From Entoloma clypeatum (lineage: Eukaryota > Basidiomycota > Agaricomycetes > Agaricales > Entolomataceae), in NCBI GenBank assembly GCA_963565915.1, contig OY751493.1, positions 1,302,001 through 1,366,000 on the forward strand: DNA of 64,000 bases, in the 5' to 3' direction. Shown one piece after another: positions 13,301-29,238 of the stretch. Numbering within the stretch: position 1 is the stretch's first letter; each line of letters starts with the position of its first letter. The translations under genes were made by a program, and so were the position numbers. The notes below the pieces were generated by a model. That model saw only the letters and a program-made list of their open reading frames with translations, was not told the DNA's origin and did no database searches.

Positions 13301-13844
13301 GTAGTACTATCCCATCATCTCATCCTAAACCTACACCCTGATAATGAACGACGTACAATCCGATATATATTATCTAATACATGCTTGGTCTCGATCCCTA
13401 GGCCTGCACAATTTATCCTTCATGTAGCTGTTCTTCTTCCAGTAAAGCTGTGGCTACCTTACTTGAACACTGAGCGTGGGGGAATGTTGTGGTGCAGCGG
13501 GCCTGACAATCCAGCTGCAGATGCTGACCAAAGCCCCGGCGGCGCAGACTCACCTTCCGACAATTAGGCTGGAAACAAACACACTTCCTAGCGCAAAATT
13601 CGCGGGGAAATGGATGTTTCTACATTACATGTATCGTCGAATTTCCTCAGCGGTAAACAGGCCTTCGTAGGTGCAAAATTGCTAGGGAGTGAGTGCCATA
13701 GTCGTGAAATCATAGATACATCGGTATAAAAGATTGCAGGAATCGTAGGATAGTCGCGTCCGCACCTTGCGTCAAGCAGGCCGCCCCAAAAAAAAATTGA
13801 ATTGTATCTCTTCAAAAGAGTGGCAGAATTTCCATCGGTCGATT
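13301..13844. other. Convergent 3' intergenic region, P450 / ABC exporter
   Basis: This stretch lies between two stop codons on opposite strands and probably holds both 3' UTRs and polyadenylation regions. I see no coding signal with family motifs; the small ORFs here are not supported. Confidence 0.5.
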
Positions 13845-16582
13845 TCAAGGTAAAAATGTTTGTGCTTGCAATTTCCAGAGGTGGGCATATTTGCCGTCGC
13901 GCGTAAGAAGCTGGTCGTGTTTTCCTTGCTCTACCACCATAGAACCCGACATATACCTGACGATGTCATCAGTATATCGATTCAACGAGCAGTGAGATAT
14001 TCCCACAAAATGAGATCTGCATGGCGCGTAAGATTTCCAAACCTATGCGAAGAGAAGATCATTGTCTTGTTGCCCCGCAGCTGGCGCAATCGCTCAAAAA
14101 GGTCTATTCATATCAGCAATCAATATAACGAAGGACGGAGTGCCAAACTTTCTTTTCACCGTGTTCTGCCGTAGGATCAAGGCTGGCCGACGGTTCATCG
14201 AAGAGCAACAGACGAACGGCCGGTTGCGAAGCTAGAGAACGCATGAAAGTTCGAGATCTGGATCTCATGAGGGATTTGGCGCACGATGACAAGCCAGGCA
14301 GGAACTTACAATGCTATTCGTTGCATCTGCCCTCCGGAGAGGGATCGATTGCTAGACGTATCCATCCCACCCACACTTCGCACTTGGCCATAGTCAACCG
14401 GCCGTCCAAACAGTGATGTGGTACCTTCAGGTAAACCCGAATAATGATCTCTCACTGGGCGCTCAAGATACGTGTTGAAACCCTCTGGCAATTTTCCGAT
14501 CAAATCTGTGGCACCACCCAGCCGGGCTGCTTCCCGTATACTGACATCATCCGTCGCATTGTCGGGATTTCCAAGACCAATGTTGTCCTTGATCTATCAG
14601 GAGGAAATGATTGTCCACATCTTTTAGTTTCTGGAAACGCCTTACGGAAAGGGGGAAAAGAGTGTAGTCTTGGAAAAGGACCGACATAATGCGCCGAAGA
14701 CCGTCCAGTTTCAACGTCCTGATGTCTCTCCCGTTGATGAAGATATCGCCTTCAGATGGCTCATATAGCCGCGCGATGAGCTTCAAGATCGTACTTTTTC
14801 CGGACCCGTTTTCACCCACAATCACCTGTTGTTTTGTGAATATGCAAGAGCCGTGAAAGGTTCTGCAAGTATCGAGACGTACACATAATTGACCCCGAAG
14901 AATGCGAAACGAGGTATTACGCAAAGCGTAGGATTCACTTCCGGGATATTGGAATGATACGTTCCTTGGTGACTGTGAGAATAGTGCCAAGGAGACATTG
15001 CCTTGGGAGTACCGAAATTCAATAGCCACCCCCATGTCAAGCGATTGGTGATCTTCGGGGAAAGCATCGTTCCCATCCGCCACCCAGTTGGGGATATTTG
15101 TCAGTTCATAGAGTTTTTTAACCTGTGATACGTTTCCCGCTATGGATTCTGTGACATTCAGGAGGCCGAACATTTGGTGTGTGAATGATGTCGTTGTTTG
15201 CGTGATGAGATTCAAAGAGGCAAGTGAAACCGGTATCGATGCTGGATGCTGGACGGCTCGCAAGGTGAATACCACCTTGAGGCGAAGGAAGAATAAATAA
15301 CTTTAAAGACAACGAGAAAAAGTTAGTAAGTCTTTACCTGAGGAAGTTCTTGCAATGCGTCTGCAATGAGAGTCCACAGAGGAAAATCTTCCCGGGACCT
15401 AAGCATCTGAGAGAAGTCGCCAGCCCGATCTCCAAGTTGTTTTACACACTCTCGATACTCTGTTAAGGAACTCTTAGTTACCAAAGGATGCAAGTTGGTA
15501 AAATTGAGAAGTGTATTACGGGCAAGAAGATATCCCTGCAAATTCCCTGCGACAATTTCTTGGCGGTGTTCAGCATCATTGACGGTTCGTTTCATCCCTT
15601 CCATCTTGATGTAAGTGGCATCTTTTGTAGTTGCAGCCCAAACTTCAATTTAAATAGACTTCGGGTGTGAGACTCTAGTTGACAATATAGCGTGAAGAAG
15701 GATCATACCTGCTGCTGAAGCAGAACGCCGCCCTGGTGTGTTCCACTGGAAGATACCGTGAGCGAAACATAGCGTTGCAAGGAGGATGCCATCGTCTTGG
15801 CCTCTGAGGGAGTTAAGAAGAACTGAAAATTGAGATGCGAGTTGCAGTATGGTGGTGAAGATGTGGGACAGCCTCAGTACGGTCTCCCATACAATGCTGG
15901 AACGAGGGTTGGTTGGCAACGATTGTTCCAATTGTCTCTGGACAAGGTCGTCAGCGTATGTCGGTACATCGAGACGTGCCATGCCCTGGAAAATGTGGAC
16001 GGAGTAGTATTGCTTGATGCGCATGTTGAGCGGTAGAGTAACGCGTGTATTTCCATAATGCAGGAGACGAGTTGCACACGAGCAGGCAATACGACCGAGT
16101 GCAATCTCCAGAAGAAGCCTTCTATCGACCTTTCGCTCGTCCACGGCAAATTGGACCTGTTAAGTGTCTGAAGTCGGAACCTTCCAAACCGACGGCCACT
16201 TACAATGGTGAGTAGCTGCGCTGAGTACCTGGCTAGCATGTTGAACTTTATGTGAGGGATTGATGATTTAAAGTACTTGCCATAAAGTCAATGCCGGTAA
16301 GAGGGACGACATCAATCGAATTGCCAGATAGGCTACGAGCAGGGGCCGACAGGAGGGAATTAATAATATGTCCTTGAACATTCGCCAGATATATGGCAAA
16401 CCATCGACAAGTTCAAGATAGTAATTGAGCGACGAGGAACCTGGTACATGTGCCAGCCTAGGGTTGATTTCTTCGTAAAGGTCCCATACTCCAATCTTGC
16501 TGTGCTTGATATTCTTGGTATCAGAAGGATCGAACTTTCCTTTCTTTCTCGAGGGTTGTTGTCTATAGTGTTTTCGACCCAT
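13845..16582 (-). CDS. Half-size ABC exporter (type IV fold, MsbA/HlyB-like)
   Basis: One transmembrane domain followed by one nucleotide-binding domain, about 780-800 aa, expected to work as a dimer in a membrane. The start exon (ATG 16580-16582, MGRKHYRQ) leads into hydrophobic segments (PLLVAYLAIRLMSSLLPALTLW) and long helices over 15320-16144. The ATPase domain is complete across introns: Walker A GENGSGKST, Q-loop VLFQDYTLFPLS, signature LSGGQMQRIAL, Walker B with D-loop LLLFDEPSASLDP, and switch histidine in MIFSSHRFGNL. The frame closes with TGA at 13845-13847 after LWKLQAQTFLP. The insertion between Q-loop and signature (EGFNTYLERPVRDHYSGLPE and beyond) is longer than in bacterial MsbA. 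Substrate is unknown. It is divergent from PRP16 with only 86 bp between start codons, and convergent with the P450. Confidence 0.87.
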
Positions 16583-16668
16583 CGACGAATTCTGACTCAA
16601 GTGCAAGGGAACCACGTGACCAACCACTTTGGTTCACAGGTTTGGAAGCTGTTCGACCGACTTCCGCC
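16583..16668. promoter_or_regulatory. 86-bp bidirectional promoter with CACGTG E-box
   Basis: The start codons of the ABC exporter (16582, minus) and PRP16 (16669, plus) are separated by 86 bp, so both core promoters and both 5' UTRs must fit here or start inside. A perfect CACGTG palindrome, the core site of bHLH factors such as Cbf1- or Pho4-type proteins, lies at 16613-16618. No TATA box is visible on either strand. Confidence 0.45.
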
Positions 16669-21568
<4,900 letters not shown>

Positions 21569-21715
21569 TAATACCAAGTATCATATGTTTATTCTTCACT
21601 GATGCCTGTCGACATCAACGTTCACCCACGTTAAATAAATTATGAAGACGAGCTTCACTACGCGTCGTCAGTGTTCGTCGCATACAACTTGCTATCTATC
21701 GTTGCCGACGGTCTG

Positions 21716-23433
21716 ATGGCCGTTCCTGCGCTCAACGGCCATTCCCCACTCGATTCCCTGGCTCGCCGAACTTCTGCCTGGACACCAGACAGGACACCAC
21801 GACCACAGGGCCAGCAAGTAACACCAGCATCTCCTTTGCTGCATAGTCACTTTGCACGAGATTCTACAGCCACTGCATCATCCAATGACAACAATTCCTA
21901 TTTGGCAAGGACCTCCATTGATTCCAGGAACATTTACAACGACCATGAATTGCACTACCGTTATTATGACCAAGAGAGCATTTATTCAACCAGCACCGCT
22001 CCAGCTTTGCGAGATTCCTGGCAGTCCGCAGACGTCAAAGGCCCAGTCGAAAGTCCCATTCGCACCCCCACCCACACCAACCAGCCCCCTCCCACAATGG
22101 TCCCTACAGTTATCGTATCTTCACCTACAGATCCAGACGCTTTGGCTCATGCATCTCGCGGCGGCAGAATTCCCATCACGAAACCCTTGACCTCCAATTT
22201 TTCGAGACCACGTCCTCCGATTATGACGACTCCTGAATTTGAGGAACAAAAACGCAGAGTTTTGGAACGGAACCAGGGGCGTGCTGACTCCCCGACCCAC
22301 CGAGCAATACATCAACCTCGATCAAATCCTCCTCCAGGTGGCACTGCTCGACCTTTCTCAGAAGACCCAAGAAGCAGCTCGAAGAGTCCATTGCGTTTCG
22401 AAGCAACTCGAAGTCACAGTCCCCAAACAGGACACCCTTACTCTTCATCAACACCTCCCGTGATTGCTAATCGCCCGTCATTTCATCCACCTTCAGGTCC
22501 ATTAAACCCTGCATCTGCAGGGTCTCTTCGACCCGTCTCCCCTGCTAGTATATACTCCTCTACATATTCCTACTACCAACTCGATAGTGCCGCTCCATCA
22601 CCTACCCGCGTCACATTTTCAGACCCTCCTCTCGATCCCTCTGCTTTTAGCGACCATCCTCGCCCTGCTCCTTCTCCTCCGAAACCACAGCCTCCATCAT
22701 CATCAACGCCTGCAACGTCAAATCCACACACCTGCCAGGAATACCTTCAGCTAGGTATTCAGCACCATGAGGCTAATCGTCTGAAAGAGTCTGCGGTTTG
22801 TTTCGAGAAGAGTGCCATCGTCGAGGGCGGTTGTGGCGTGGGCATGCTCATGTGGGGGCTCGCGCTGAGGCATGGATGGGGTTGTGAGAAGAACGAAAAA
22901 CACGCCTTCAAATGGCTTAGACGCGCGGCAGAAAGCGCTGTGTCAGATCTGGAGAACGCGAGAACAGGTGGAGGTGTGAACATGAGTGCCGTCCAGGTAC
23001 GTGTTGCTTATATATTTCCTATATGAAGATCTTGATCAACTGTTAACTTAGAATGAGCTCGTGCTCGCCATCTACGAGGTCGGACAGTGTTTCTTCCAGG
23101 GGTGGGGAGTGAGCAAAGATCAGAAAATGGCTGTTGTACGTGTCGTCTTTGAAGAAACGACTGTGCCACGGAAAATTGAGTTCAGAAACAGAGCTACTAC
23201 ACTGTTGCGGCTCGGTTAGGGGATGCAGATGCGCAGTCTGATCTTGCTTTTTGTCTTGCGAACGGTAAGGGATGTAAGACGGATCGCAAAGAAGCGGCCA
23301 AGTGGTACCGTGCTGCGGTGAGACGTTCACTAGAAATCTTATCCATACTTTATCTTGACGTTTTTGGTTCTAGGTTGCACAAGGTCAGAGTGATATTGGA
23401 CTTGCGTGGATTTACAAGGAAAAATATCAATAG
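21716..23433 (+). CDS. Sel1-repeat (HCP/TPR-like) protein
   Basis: The ATG at 21716 (MAVPALNGHSPLDSL) begins a long exon to about 22995. Its first 330 residues are Pro/Ser-rich and likely disordered. A block of Sel1-like repeats follows: YLQLGIQHHEANRLKESAVC, LALRHGWGCEKNEKHAFKWL, YEVGQCFFQGWGVSKDQKMA, DLAFCLANGKGCKTDRKEAA, then QSDIGLAWIYKEKYQ and TAG at 23431-23433. Three introns (near 22996, 23137 and 23317) join in phase. Sel1 repeats are usually protein-binding scaffolds in cell-wall, cell-cycle or ER quality-control contexts. The layout (disordered N terminus, C-terminal Sel1 block) resembles yeast Dsf2/Skt5-type proteins, but I cannot assign an ortholog. It follows PRP16 in tandem with 147 bp between them. 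Confidence 0.82.
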
Positions 23434-24276
23434 CCCCCGGTTCGTTAATCTGTTTTATAGTTCCTTGTATGCTGTAGATTTTTCTAGTTTCTTGATAGTC
23501 CCGTGGGGGACACCTCCATTCATTTGCACGCTGTACCTGTCTTTGTTAATGATATACCAACCCTACAGAAGCTGTTCACTCTTTTAGACGTGACGACGAA
23601 GACCTCCAAGAAGGTGATGATGCAGTGGCATCTGACCGCTTGATTCCCAGCGGTTTGCTCATTTTTTGCAGCTGCTGTCTTTGGGTCGTCTTGTATTTGC
23701 CAGAGCCGTGAAACACACTCCACAAGGCCAGGATGCTATTTACAAAGCCTTATTCTTCAATTGCAAATCACAGTCGTCGAGAATCTCATTTCGAAACTAG
23801 TATCTAGGCCGTGCCTCACGGTTACTACTCGTGTGCCCACTCTTCTCAGAGTCAGATAAGTTACGCGCTGTTCGGCCAACGCCCCACCGAAGTTTGCCTT
23901 GCTCGGATTGAGGCTTCCATTATTATCACATTCGAAACTTCCATGGACAACCGGCATCGAGGGCTTTGAGAGGTCCATTCAAATGGAACACAAGAGCAGA
24001 TGGCGTCGAACGGAAATGACTTGACTCCTACGTCACTGGTAGTCATAATCTTGTTCTACCCAAGTCAAAAGGCGAAGAAGGTATCCTCTTTTTTTTTCTT
24101 TACAATTCTTTACGGACCACTTCGACTTCACGAATCTATCTGATTCGACTCACAGGATTACTATAACCGGAACTCCTCAATGAGAAACGGTTTCTGCAAA
24201 ACACCTTCACATCCACTGTCGCCGCCGAAAAAAGCGAGTTCAGTAACAGATTACTCCACATCAATCCTGTGAAAAA
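23434..24276. other. Convergent 3' intergenic region, Sel1 protein / mL38
   Basis: This 843-bp stretch between two convergent stop codons holds several 60-75-codon ORFs on both strands with no motif or convincing splice joins. It should contain both 3' UTRs. Nothing else was recognised. Confidence 0.45.
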
Positions 24277-25956
24277 CTAGACATAGCGTTTCGTCCTCTT
24301 CGACTCTGCATAGCGATCCGCCTTTGGCCTTACTCCATATCGTGGTTCTGGCTCCTCTACGAAAAAAAAGGAAAAGGGGGAAGTCAGAAGCAGCCAGGAT
24401 GTTTGACAGGTGTCAAGAGAGGATAGACACTCACGAAGAGTATTCCTATAGATCTTCGACACCTTCTCGTTCCATACCTCTCTCCACATATGGGCGCCCC
24501 CCTTCACCCCATCTAAACCCCACTTCTGGACGAACGCCCGTACATCAAAGTTCCGGCGCTCCGTGGCATCGACAGGTGGGATGTCGAGGGAGACGGAGGT
24601 GCTTACACCAGGCGTCGCGCGGGCCTCGTTCGTAAGATTATATGTGGTACCAGGGAGAGGAGGCTGCGGCAGCATCAAAAGCACATAACGGTGGTATCGG
24701 GTCCCGCGCTGGGGGTGAGGGGGGATGTATGGGGTGTGATCGTTCAAGCCTTTGATAGCCGTGCGTTGGGTCGCTGAAAGCGGGACGTTGGGCCTGAAGG
24801 GAAAAGGGTTGGAACGCTTCGGTAAAGAGAAGAAGTCAAGGGAAGGCTGCCTACTTTAACCAATGGAGGAAGGTGCTAAAGGATTCGATTTCCTCGCTGG
24901 GGACATCTAGAACAAAGTTATACCGCGACTGCAGCAAATGGTGCAGGACGCAACACACCAGGATCGACGAGGAGGAGAGTATAAAGCCTGGTGTCTGTGT
25001 GGAACACGTTGGCATGAAGATTGGGAGGTTCCAGAGTCTAGAATATTCAAAAGGGTAGAAACGGTATTTCAGTCAAGGGCGTCCGTACCTGTTCTGGCAA
25101 TAGAAAGGTCCCCGGCTCGACCGTAAAATGCTTTTTGCCAGTGACTTTCATATCTTTATAGGTGGTGCGGGCGGATACGTGGATGTCGATGGTGGGGTGG
25201 AGGTCAGGAAGGACGTCTGGTATCACTTTCATTTGGTATAATCGTTCCATCTACCAGGTCGATGAATAACGGGTTCCTCGGATGAAGAGCAGGCTTCAAG
25301 AAAGACTAACCAACAAATCAAGGTCTCCATCCGACCTCCACCTCTGCTCAACCAGATGGCGATGAACGGGCTTCGTCATATCCACTATGAGACGAATAAA
25401 CGAGACGGCCCTTGTAGAAGAAAAAAAGAGCGAAAAGCCACAGACCCATAGCATTTGCAACCCTCCAGCGAACCTCGGGTGAATTCACCTGGCTTTGCAC
25501 CTCCAAACTCCTCAGCCGCTTCCTCGCCTCCTCCACCTCCAGCTCCACCTCGCTCCACCTCCCAAGCTGCGCTACCTTGGCCTCCAGCTCCTCCACCTCC
25601 TTCCACACTGCATCAGCCTCGTGTCCGAGCCGAACGCCGTCGGTCTTGATAACCTGGAGCGCGAGGTCGTACGCAGGGAGAACACCCTCCGCGAGGGCTC
25701 TGTTCCATTTGCGCGGTTTCTCGGCCGAGATGTCGGGCCTTTTGGGGGGGATGGGCTCGCGCTTGCGAGGGCGGCGACGGCCTTGTGTCTGGGGTGCGTC
25801 TATGTCTTCAGAAACGATTTCGGGTGTCGTCTCGGCGTTCACCGATGGGGGTGGCGGAGGTGGCGGGGCCGGGGCGCTTGGTGTGGTCTGCAGAACGGCA
25901 TTACCGCGTCGCAGGGTGGTTAGATTCTGAACCCGCAGTCTGCGCAGCGTATACAT
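24277..25956 (-). CDS. Mitochondrial large-subunit ribosomal protein mL38 (PEBP fold)
   Basis: Nuclear-encoded mitoribosomal protein, MRPL35 in yeast nomenclature. Start ATG 25954-25956; the N terminus MYTLRRLRVQNLTTLRRGN is Arg-rich without acidic residues, fitting a mitochondrial presequence, then a Pro-rich linker. The family block KPRKWNRALAEGVLPAYDLA and a charged coiled segment follow. Later exons give MKVIPDVLPDLHPTIDI, LHANVFHTDTRLYTLLLVDP joined to DVPSEE and FSTFLHWLK, and YIPPHPQRGTRYHRYVLLML, the phosphatidylethanolamine-binding-protein fold. The C-terminal exon RYGVRPKADRYAESKRTKRY ends at TAG 24277-24279. About 430 aa. The PEBP fold alone could suggest a CPY-inhibitor-like protein, but the N-terminal KWNR block and the KRY(V) tail point to mL38. 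Confidence 0.88.
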
Positions 25957-26698
25957 TTCTGGGAAAACGAGACGTGTCCGAAATATCTCAATGCCAAAAA
26001 CAAATTGGCTTTGTTTGGCTTTGTTTAGTAACAGCTTCGAAGGTTGAAGGCAATGTATTACATATCTATGTACTATGTACAACGAAATCTAGCAACCCAA
26101 TACATGATTACAAGAACAGCCAAACGTGAAACACAAAGTGACACTATGTAAGTAGCAGCTCGCAATGGCGCTATATTAGACATGAAGGCGCCCAGCGTGG
26201 AGGGGGGAAAAGGACAGATCAGATGCATGGGGAAGTCGGGAGAAAGAAGCCAGGGGCAGGCATATGTAAGTAGTTCTCTAGGAAATAATTTAGGTGGCAA
26301 TAGATTACGTATAATGAGACGGACAATTACGCCCGACGAGCGAGAGAAACGTACGAAACCGAGGGGGTAGCGCATATAAACGGGTGGTGATAATTTTGCA
26401 TAAAGCGAGAAGGGTATTAGATGTTGACGGCATCGGGCACAAGGGGATGCAGATGGGAAGTCAAGGGTATTACGTGGCACCATTAGTCGGCGGCAAGGGG
26501 CAGCATCCAGAGGGGATAAAGCCAAGGCGGAAAATAGTGGAAGACAAAGGGTGCGATGGTACAGTTGGCGAAAGGGCCGTCGTATGATGACAGACGAGCT
26601 CGAGCAATATAGATGAATAAAGATAGGAGCACAGCAAATGACAACGAGCACAAACGCATCAATGGGTGGTGGTGGTTGCGCAGGACGGAATGAGATGA
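25957..26698. other. Intergenic, mL38 promoter and FYVE 3' region
   Basis: Transcription is leftward, so this 742-bp stretch holds the FYVE gene's 3' UTR and the mL38 promoter. A long minus-strand frame crosses 26073-26759 but has no ATG in a useful place and reads as low-complexity hydrophobic sequence, so I call no gene. Confidence 0.5.
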
Positions 26699-28008
26699 CT
26701 AGAAAGTGGAGGTCGAAAAAGTGGCGTGGATAGCAGTGACGGGTGCGTCGGGTTGACACGGGAATCGATATTGAAAGTCGCCATCCTTGATGATAGGGCT
26801 CTCTCTCCGGCGTTTCTCCTCGAGTTCCTGCTGTTCCATCTCGAGCTCGTACGAAGCTTTGGCACCCGGGACGGGGGGGCGATAGCCAACCATTGCGGGC
26901 TCATGTTTTGGGATCCAGCGACCTCCGCCGGTGGCTTTGCATAAGAGGCTCGAGTGCCTGAGGGGATAGGCGTCAAGTTCGCCGTAAGAACGTTTTTCGA
27001 GCTCGGCATGGAGTGGGCGGTGTAAGGCATGAGCGGTGGAGCGACGCATGCCATCAAGACTGGTGACGCTTGGCGTGGTGCGCAACGACCGGGCTTTACG
27101 AGGGATATGGGCGGCTGCAGAGGGGAGGGCAGAGTCAGAGGATGCAAGACGAGGGCGAAAATCGGAAGGAGCGTCTATACTGGAGGAAAGGGAGGAGGGG
27201 GTGCTGGAGACTGGGGAAACAGAGAGGGGGGACTTGAGCATGGATATGGGGGAGGAAAGGAGGCGGGAGATAGAGGGGCGGATGAGGTCGGGGGTGTGTG
27301 GCGTGGAAGGATTGCCATGGAGCTGATCCCAGCAATCGTCGCAGACGCGGCTATTGAGGATGGGGGACTCAGGGGACTCATAGGTGGAGAGTGGGACGTT
27401 GCGGGGGGGATGCAGAAACGCAAGGTTCGAGGTGTCGAGCAGCGCCGTCATCTGCGACGTGCACGACGCGCAAAAGACTCCCCCACACTTGCGACAATGC
27501 TATGAAGCAAAAAATCGGGTTAGCCAATGGAACCACGAGCGGGGCCGGTCGCGACTCACGTGTTTCCGCTCAAACACGGAGAACTTAACGCGGCAGTAGA
27601 AGTTGTCGCATCGGGATGCCAGCGAGTCTGGCTGTCATGGCGTCAGAGCACAGTCAAACCAAGCGAAGCCGTCTGACAAACCTTCCACAGGGTCTTGGGG
27701 AGCAAGATGGCGAGATGTTCATTTGCGCGCTCGGGGACGCTGTGGAGACTGGATGACGACGAAGAGGACGCGCGGCTGTGGGTGAGGGAAGGCAACGGGG
27801 AATAGCAGGATTCTGGGGATGCTGTCCGAGGAATGAGCACCGTGTGGGAGGGTGCAGCGACGGAGGGCAGCTTACCACTGGGTGCGGGGGAAACAGGACG
27901 GGGAGACGAGAGTGTCTGGGGGAGTATGGGGACGGGAGGGAAGAGGGGACGGGAAGCGGTGAGTGCGGACATGAGGGGAGAACTTGGGCCTCTGAGAGAG
28001 TGAACCAT
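26699..28008 (-). CDS. FYVE zinc-finger protein
   Basis: Predicted phosphatidylinositol-3-phosphate-binding, endosome-associated protein of about 390 aa. Start ATG 28008 (MVHSLRGPSS); an in-frame ATG lies at 27972. A Ser/Pro-rich N terminus leads to a FYVE domain split by two introns: LWKPDSLASRCDNFYC, RVKFSVFERKH joined to HCRKCGGVFCASCTSQ, then NSRVCDDCWDQLHG. The basic R+HHCRxCG signature and the RVC motif, both needed for PI3P binding, are present. The first cysteine pair is C-x4-C rather than the common C-x2-C. The remainder is Ser/Thr/Pro-rich, with a charged segment near the C terminus (YELEMEQQELEEKRRRES); stop at 26699-26701. No second domain (Rab-binding, SET, RING) is visible, so the exact orthology group is open. 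Confidence 0.85.
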
Positions 28009-28139
28009 TCGAGACGATCGTTATATGTATCGGTACTATCCCCTCCTGTGGGAAATCTTCGCAACGTCAAATCTCCGATCTCGATCACTTTCCCCTTTCG
28101 TCTGACCTTCGGAAGAAATAGCCGGCCCTTTGCAAACAC

Positions 28140-28459
28140 GCGCTGCTACACGCTCTCCCTCACCGCCAACCTCCACCAGCTGCCCCCCAGCCGCCCACTC
28201 CTCCACCTCCAGTATAGATCGCCCCACCGCCGGCCCGTTACCCATCCATCCACCTCCTTAACAACCGTAACCCCCCCCTTTGAGGTGCATATGACATCCC
28301 CGCGGATTTCATCCTCAGCGCTCATCTCTCTCATACATACGTATACCTGTCCAACTCTATCTTCTCCCTTCATTCCACCTTCCGTTTAATCCCTTTCTTT
28401 ACCTTTCTTGCTTTCCCACTCTTTTCAGCGCCACAGACGAAATCGATTTTGTCATTTCC
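28140..28459 (+). promoter_or_regulatory. Pyrimidine-rich tract upstream of the FYVE gene
   Basis: The plus strand is strongly C/T-rich with repeated CTCC and CCAC units. Such tracts often precede fungal transcription starts on the coding strand, here the plus strand, whereas the FYVE gene runs on minus. An ATG at 28460 opens a 106-codon plus-strand ORF just after the tract, but that ORF has no recognisable domain. The tract may serve that ORF, the FYVE gene, or neither. Confidence 0.3.
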
Positions 28460-28780
28460 ATGCCCTCACAGCCCGTCTGGCTTCCTCGTACCACCCTCAT
28501 TTCTTGCTCGACAAAATGTACACCTTACAACATCCTCCCATGTCAATGTTACCCAACAACCATCCATCATAATTCAGACTTGGATCCACCTCTCCGTCTG
28601 CTTGAACCCCAGTTTACCATCCCATTTACCCCTGGAACCGCTCAAATCGCATCCTCAAAGTTTACTTACGTAACGCCGCTTCCCATCATCATCCAGGAAC
28701 AGTGGCAAGTCTCCTTCAGGCGCATCAATTTTCTCCTTCCTTCCACGAACGGGCAATTTGCGCATGAGAAAGCGCGGTAG
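28460..28780 (+). CDS. Hypothetical short ORF, unrecognised
   Basis: Single uninterrupted ATG-initiated ORF of 106 codons beginning MPSQPVWLPRTTLISCS. It follows a C/T-rich tract of the sort that marks fungal promoters. Composition is mixed and not low-complexity, but I see no domain, signal peptide or splice extension. A chance ORF is quite possible. Confidence 0.2.
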   Translation: MPSQPVWLPRTTLISCSTKCTPYNILPCQCYPTTIHHNSDLDPPLRLLEPQFTIPFTPGTAQIASSKFTYVTPLPIIIQEQWQVSFRRINFLLPSTNGQFAHEKAR

Positions 28781-29238
28781 CAGTTTTTACATACATCAGA
28801 CAATACGAAGACTTGGAATGTCTCTGAAGCTTCCCGTCGATGCCGACTTTGAATTCCAATCCCTCTCATAATCCCGAAATACAAATCTGATCAGCTCCCG
28901 ACACCCTTCGCCAAGCAAGTAACTACGGCCACAAACCAGCGCGCAACATTCCTCTCACTGACTCCCAGCCTGTCCTCCGCTATCGCATGCACCTTGAAAG
29001 CTTGACATTTGACGTCTCCAGGAGGGTCACGAAGAATCCGAGTCGGCATCCAAGCATTTCACTCACCACCCTCCTCACCTGCACTATATACATAAAGTCA
29101 TGATGCGGCAGTGATGCGGCTAACCCATTCTCGGCCCACGGTCAGATTATAGTAGGCGGTGTTCAGCGGAACAGAGTTTACTTCTCGATATTCATCATAG
29201 AGGCCCTTAGGGGTCTCCATATCACCCTGCTTGACCAA

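Noticed and set aside
26073..26759. 228-codon minus-strand frame
   Set aside because: Overlaps the end of the FYVE gene and its 3' region; hydrophobic low-complexity reading without motif.
27778..28389. 203-codon plus-strand ORF
   Set aside because: Antisense to the FYVE gene's N-terminal exon and continuing into its promoter; composition follows the Ser/Pro-rich sense frame.
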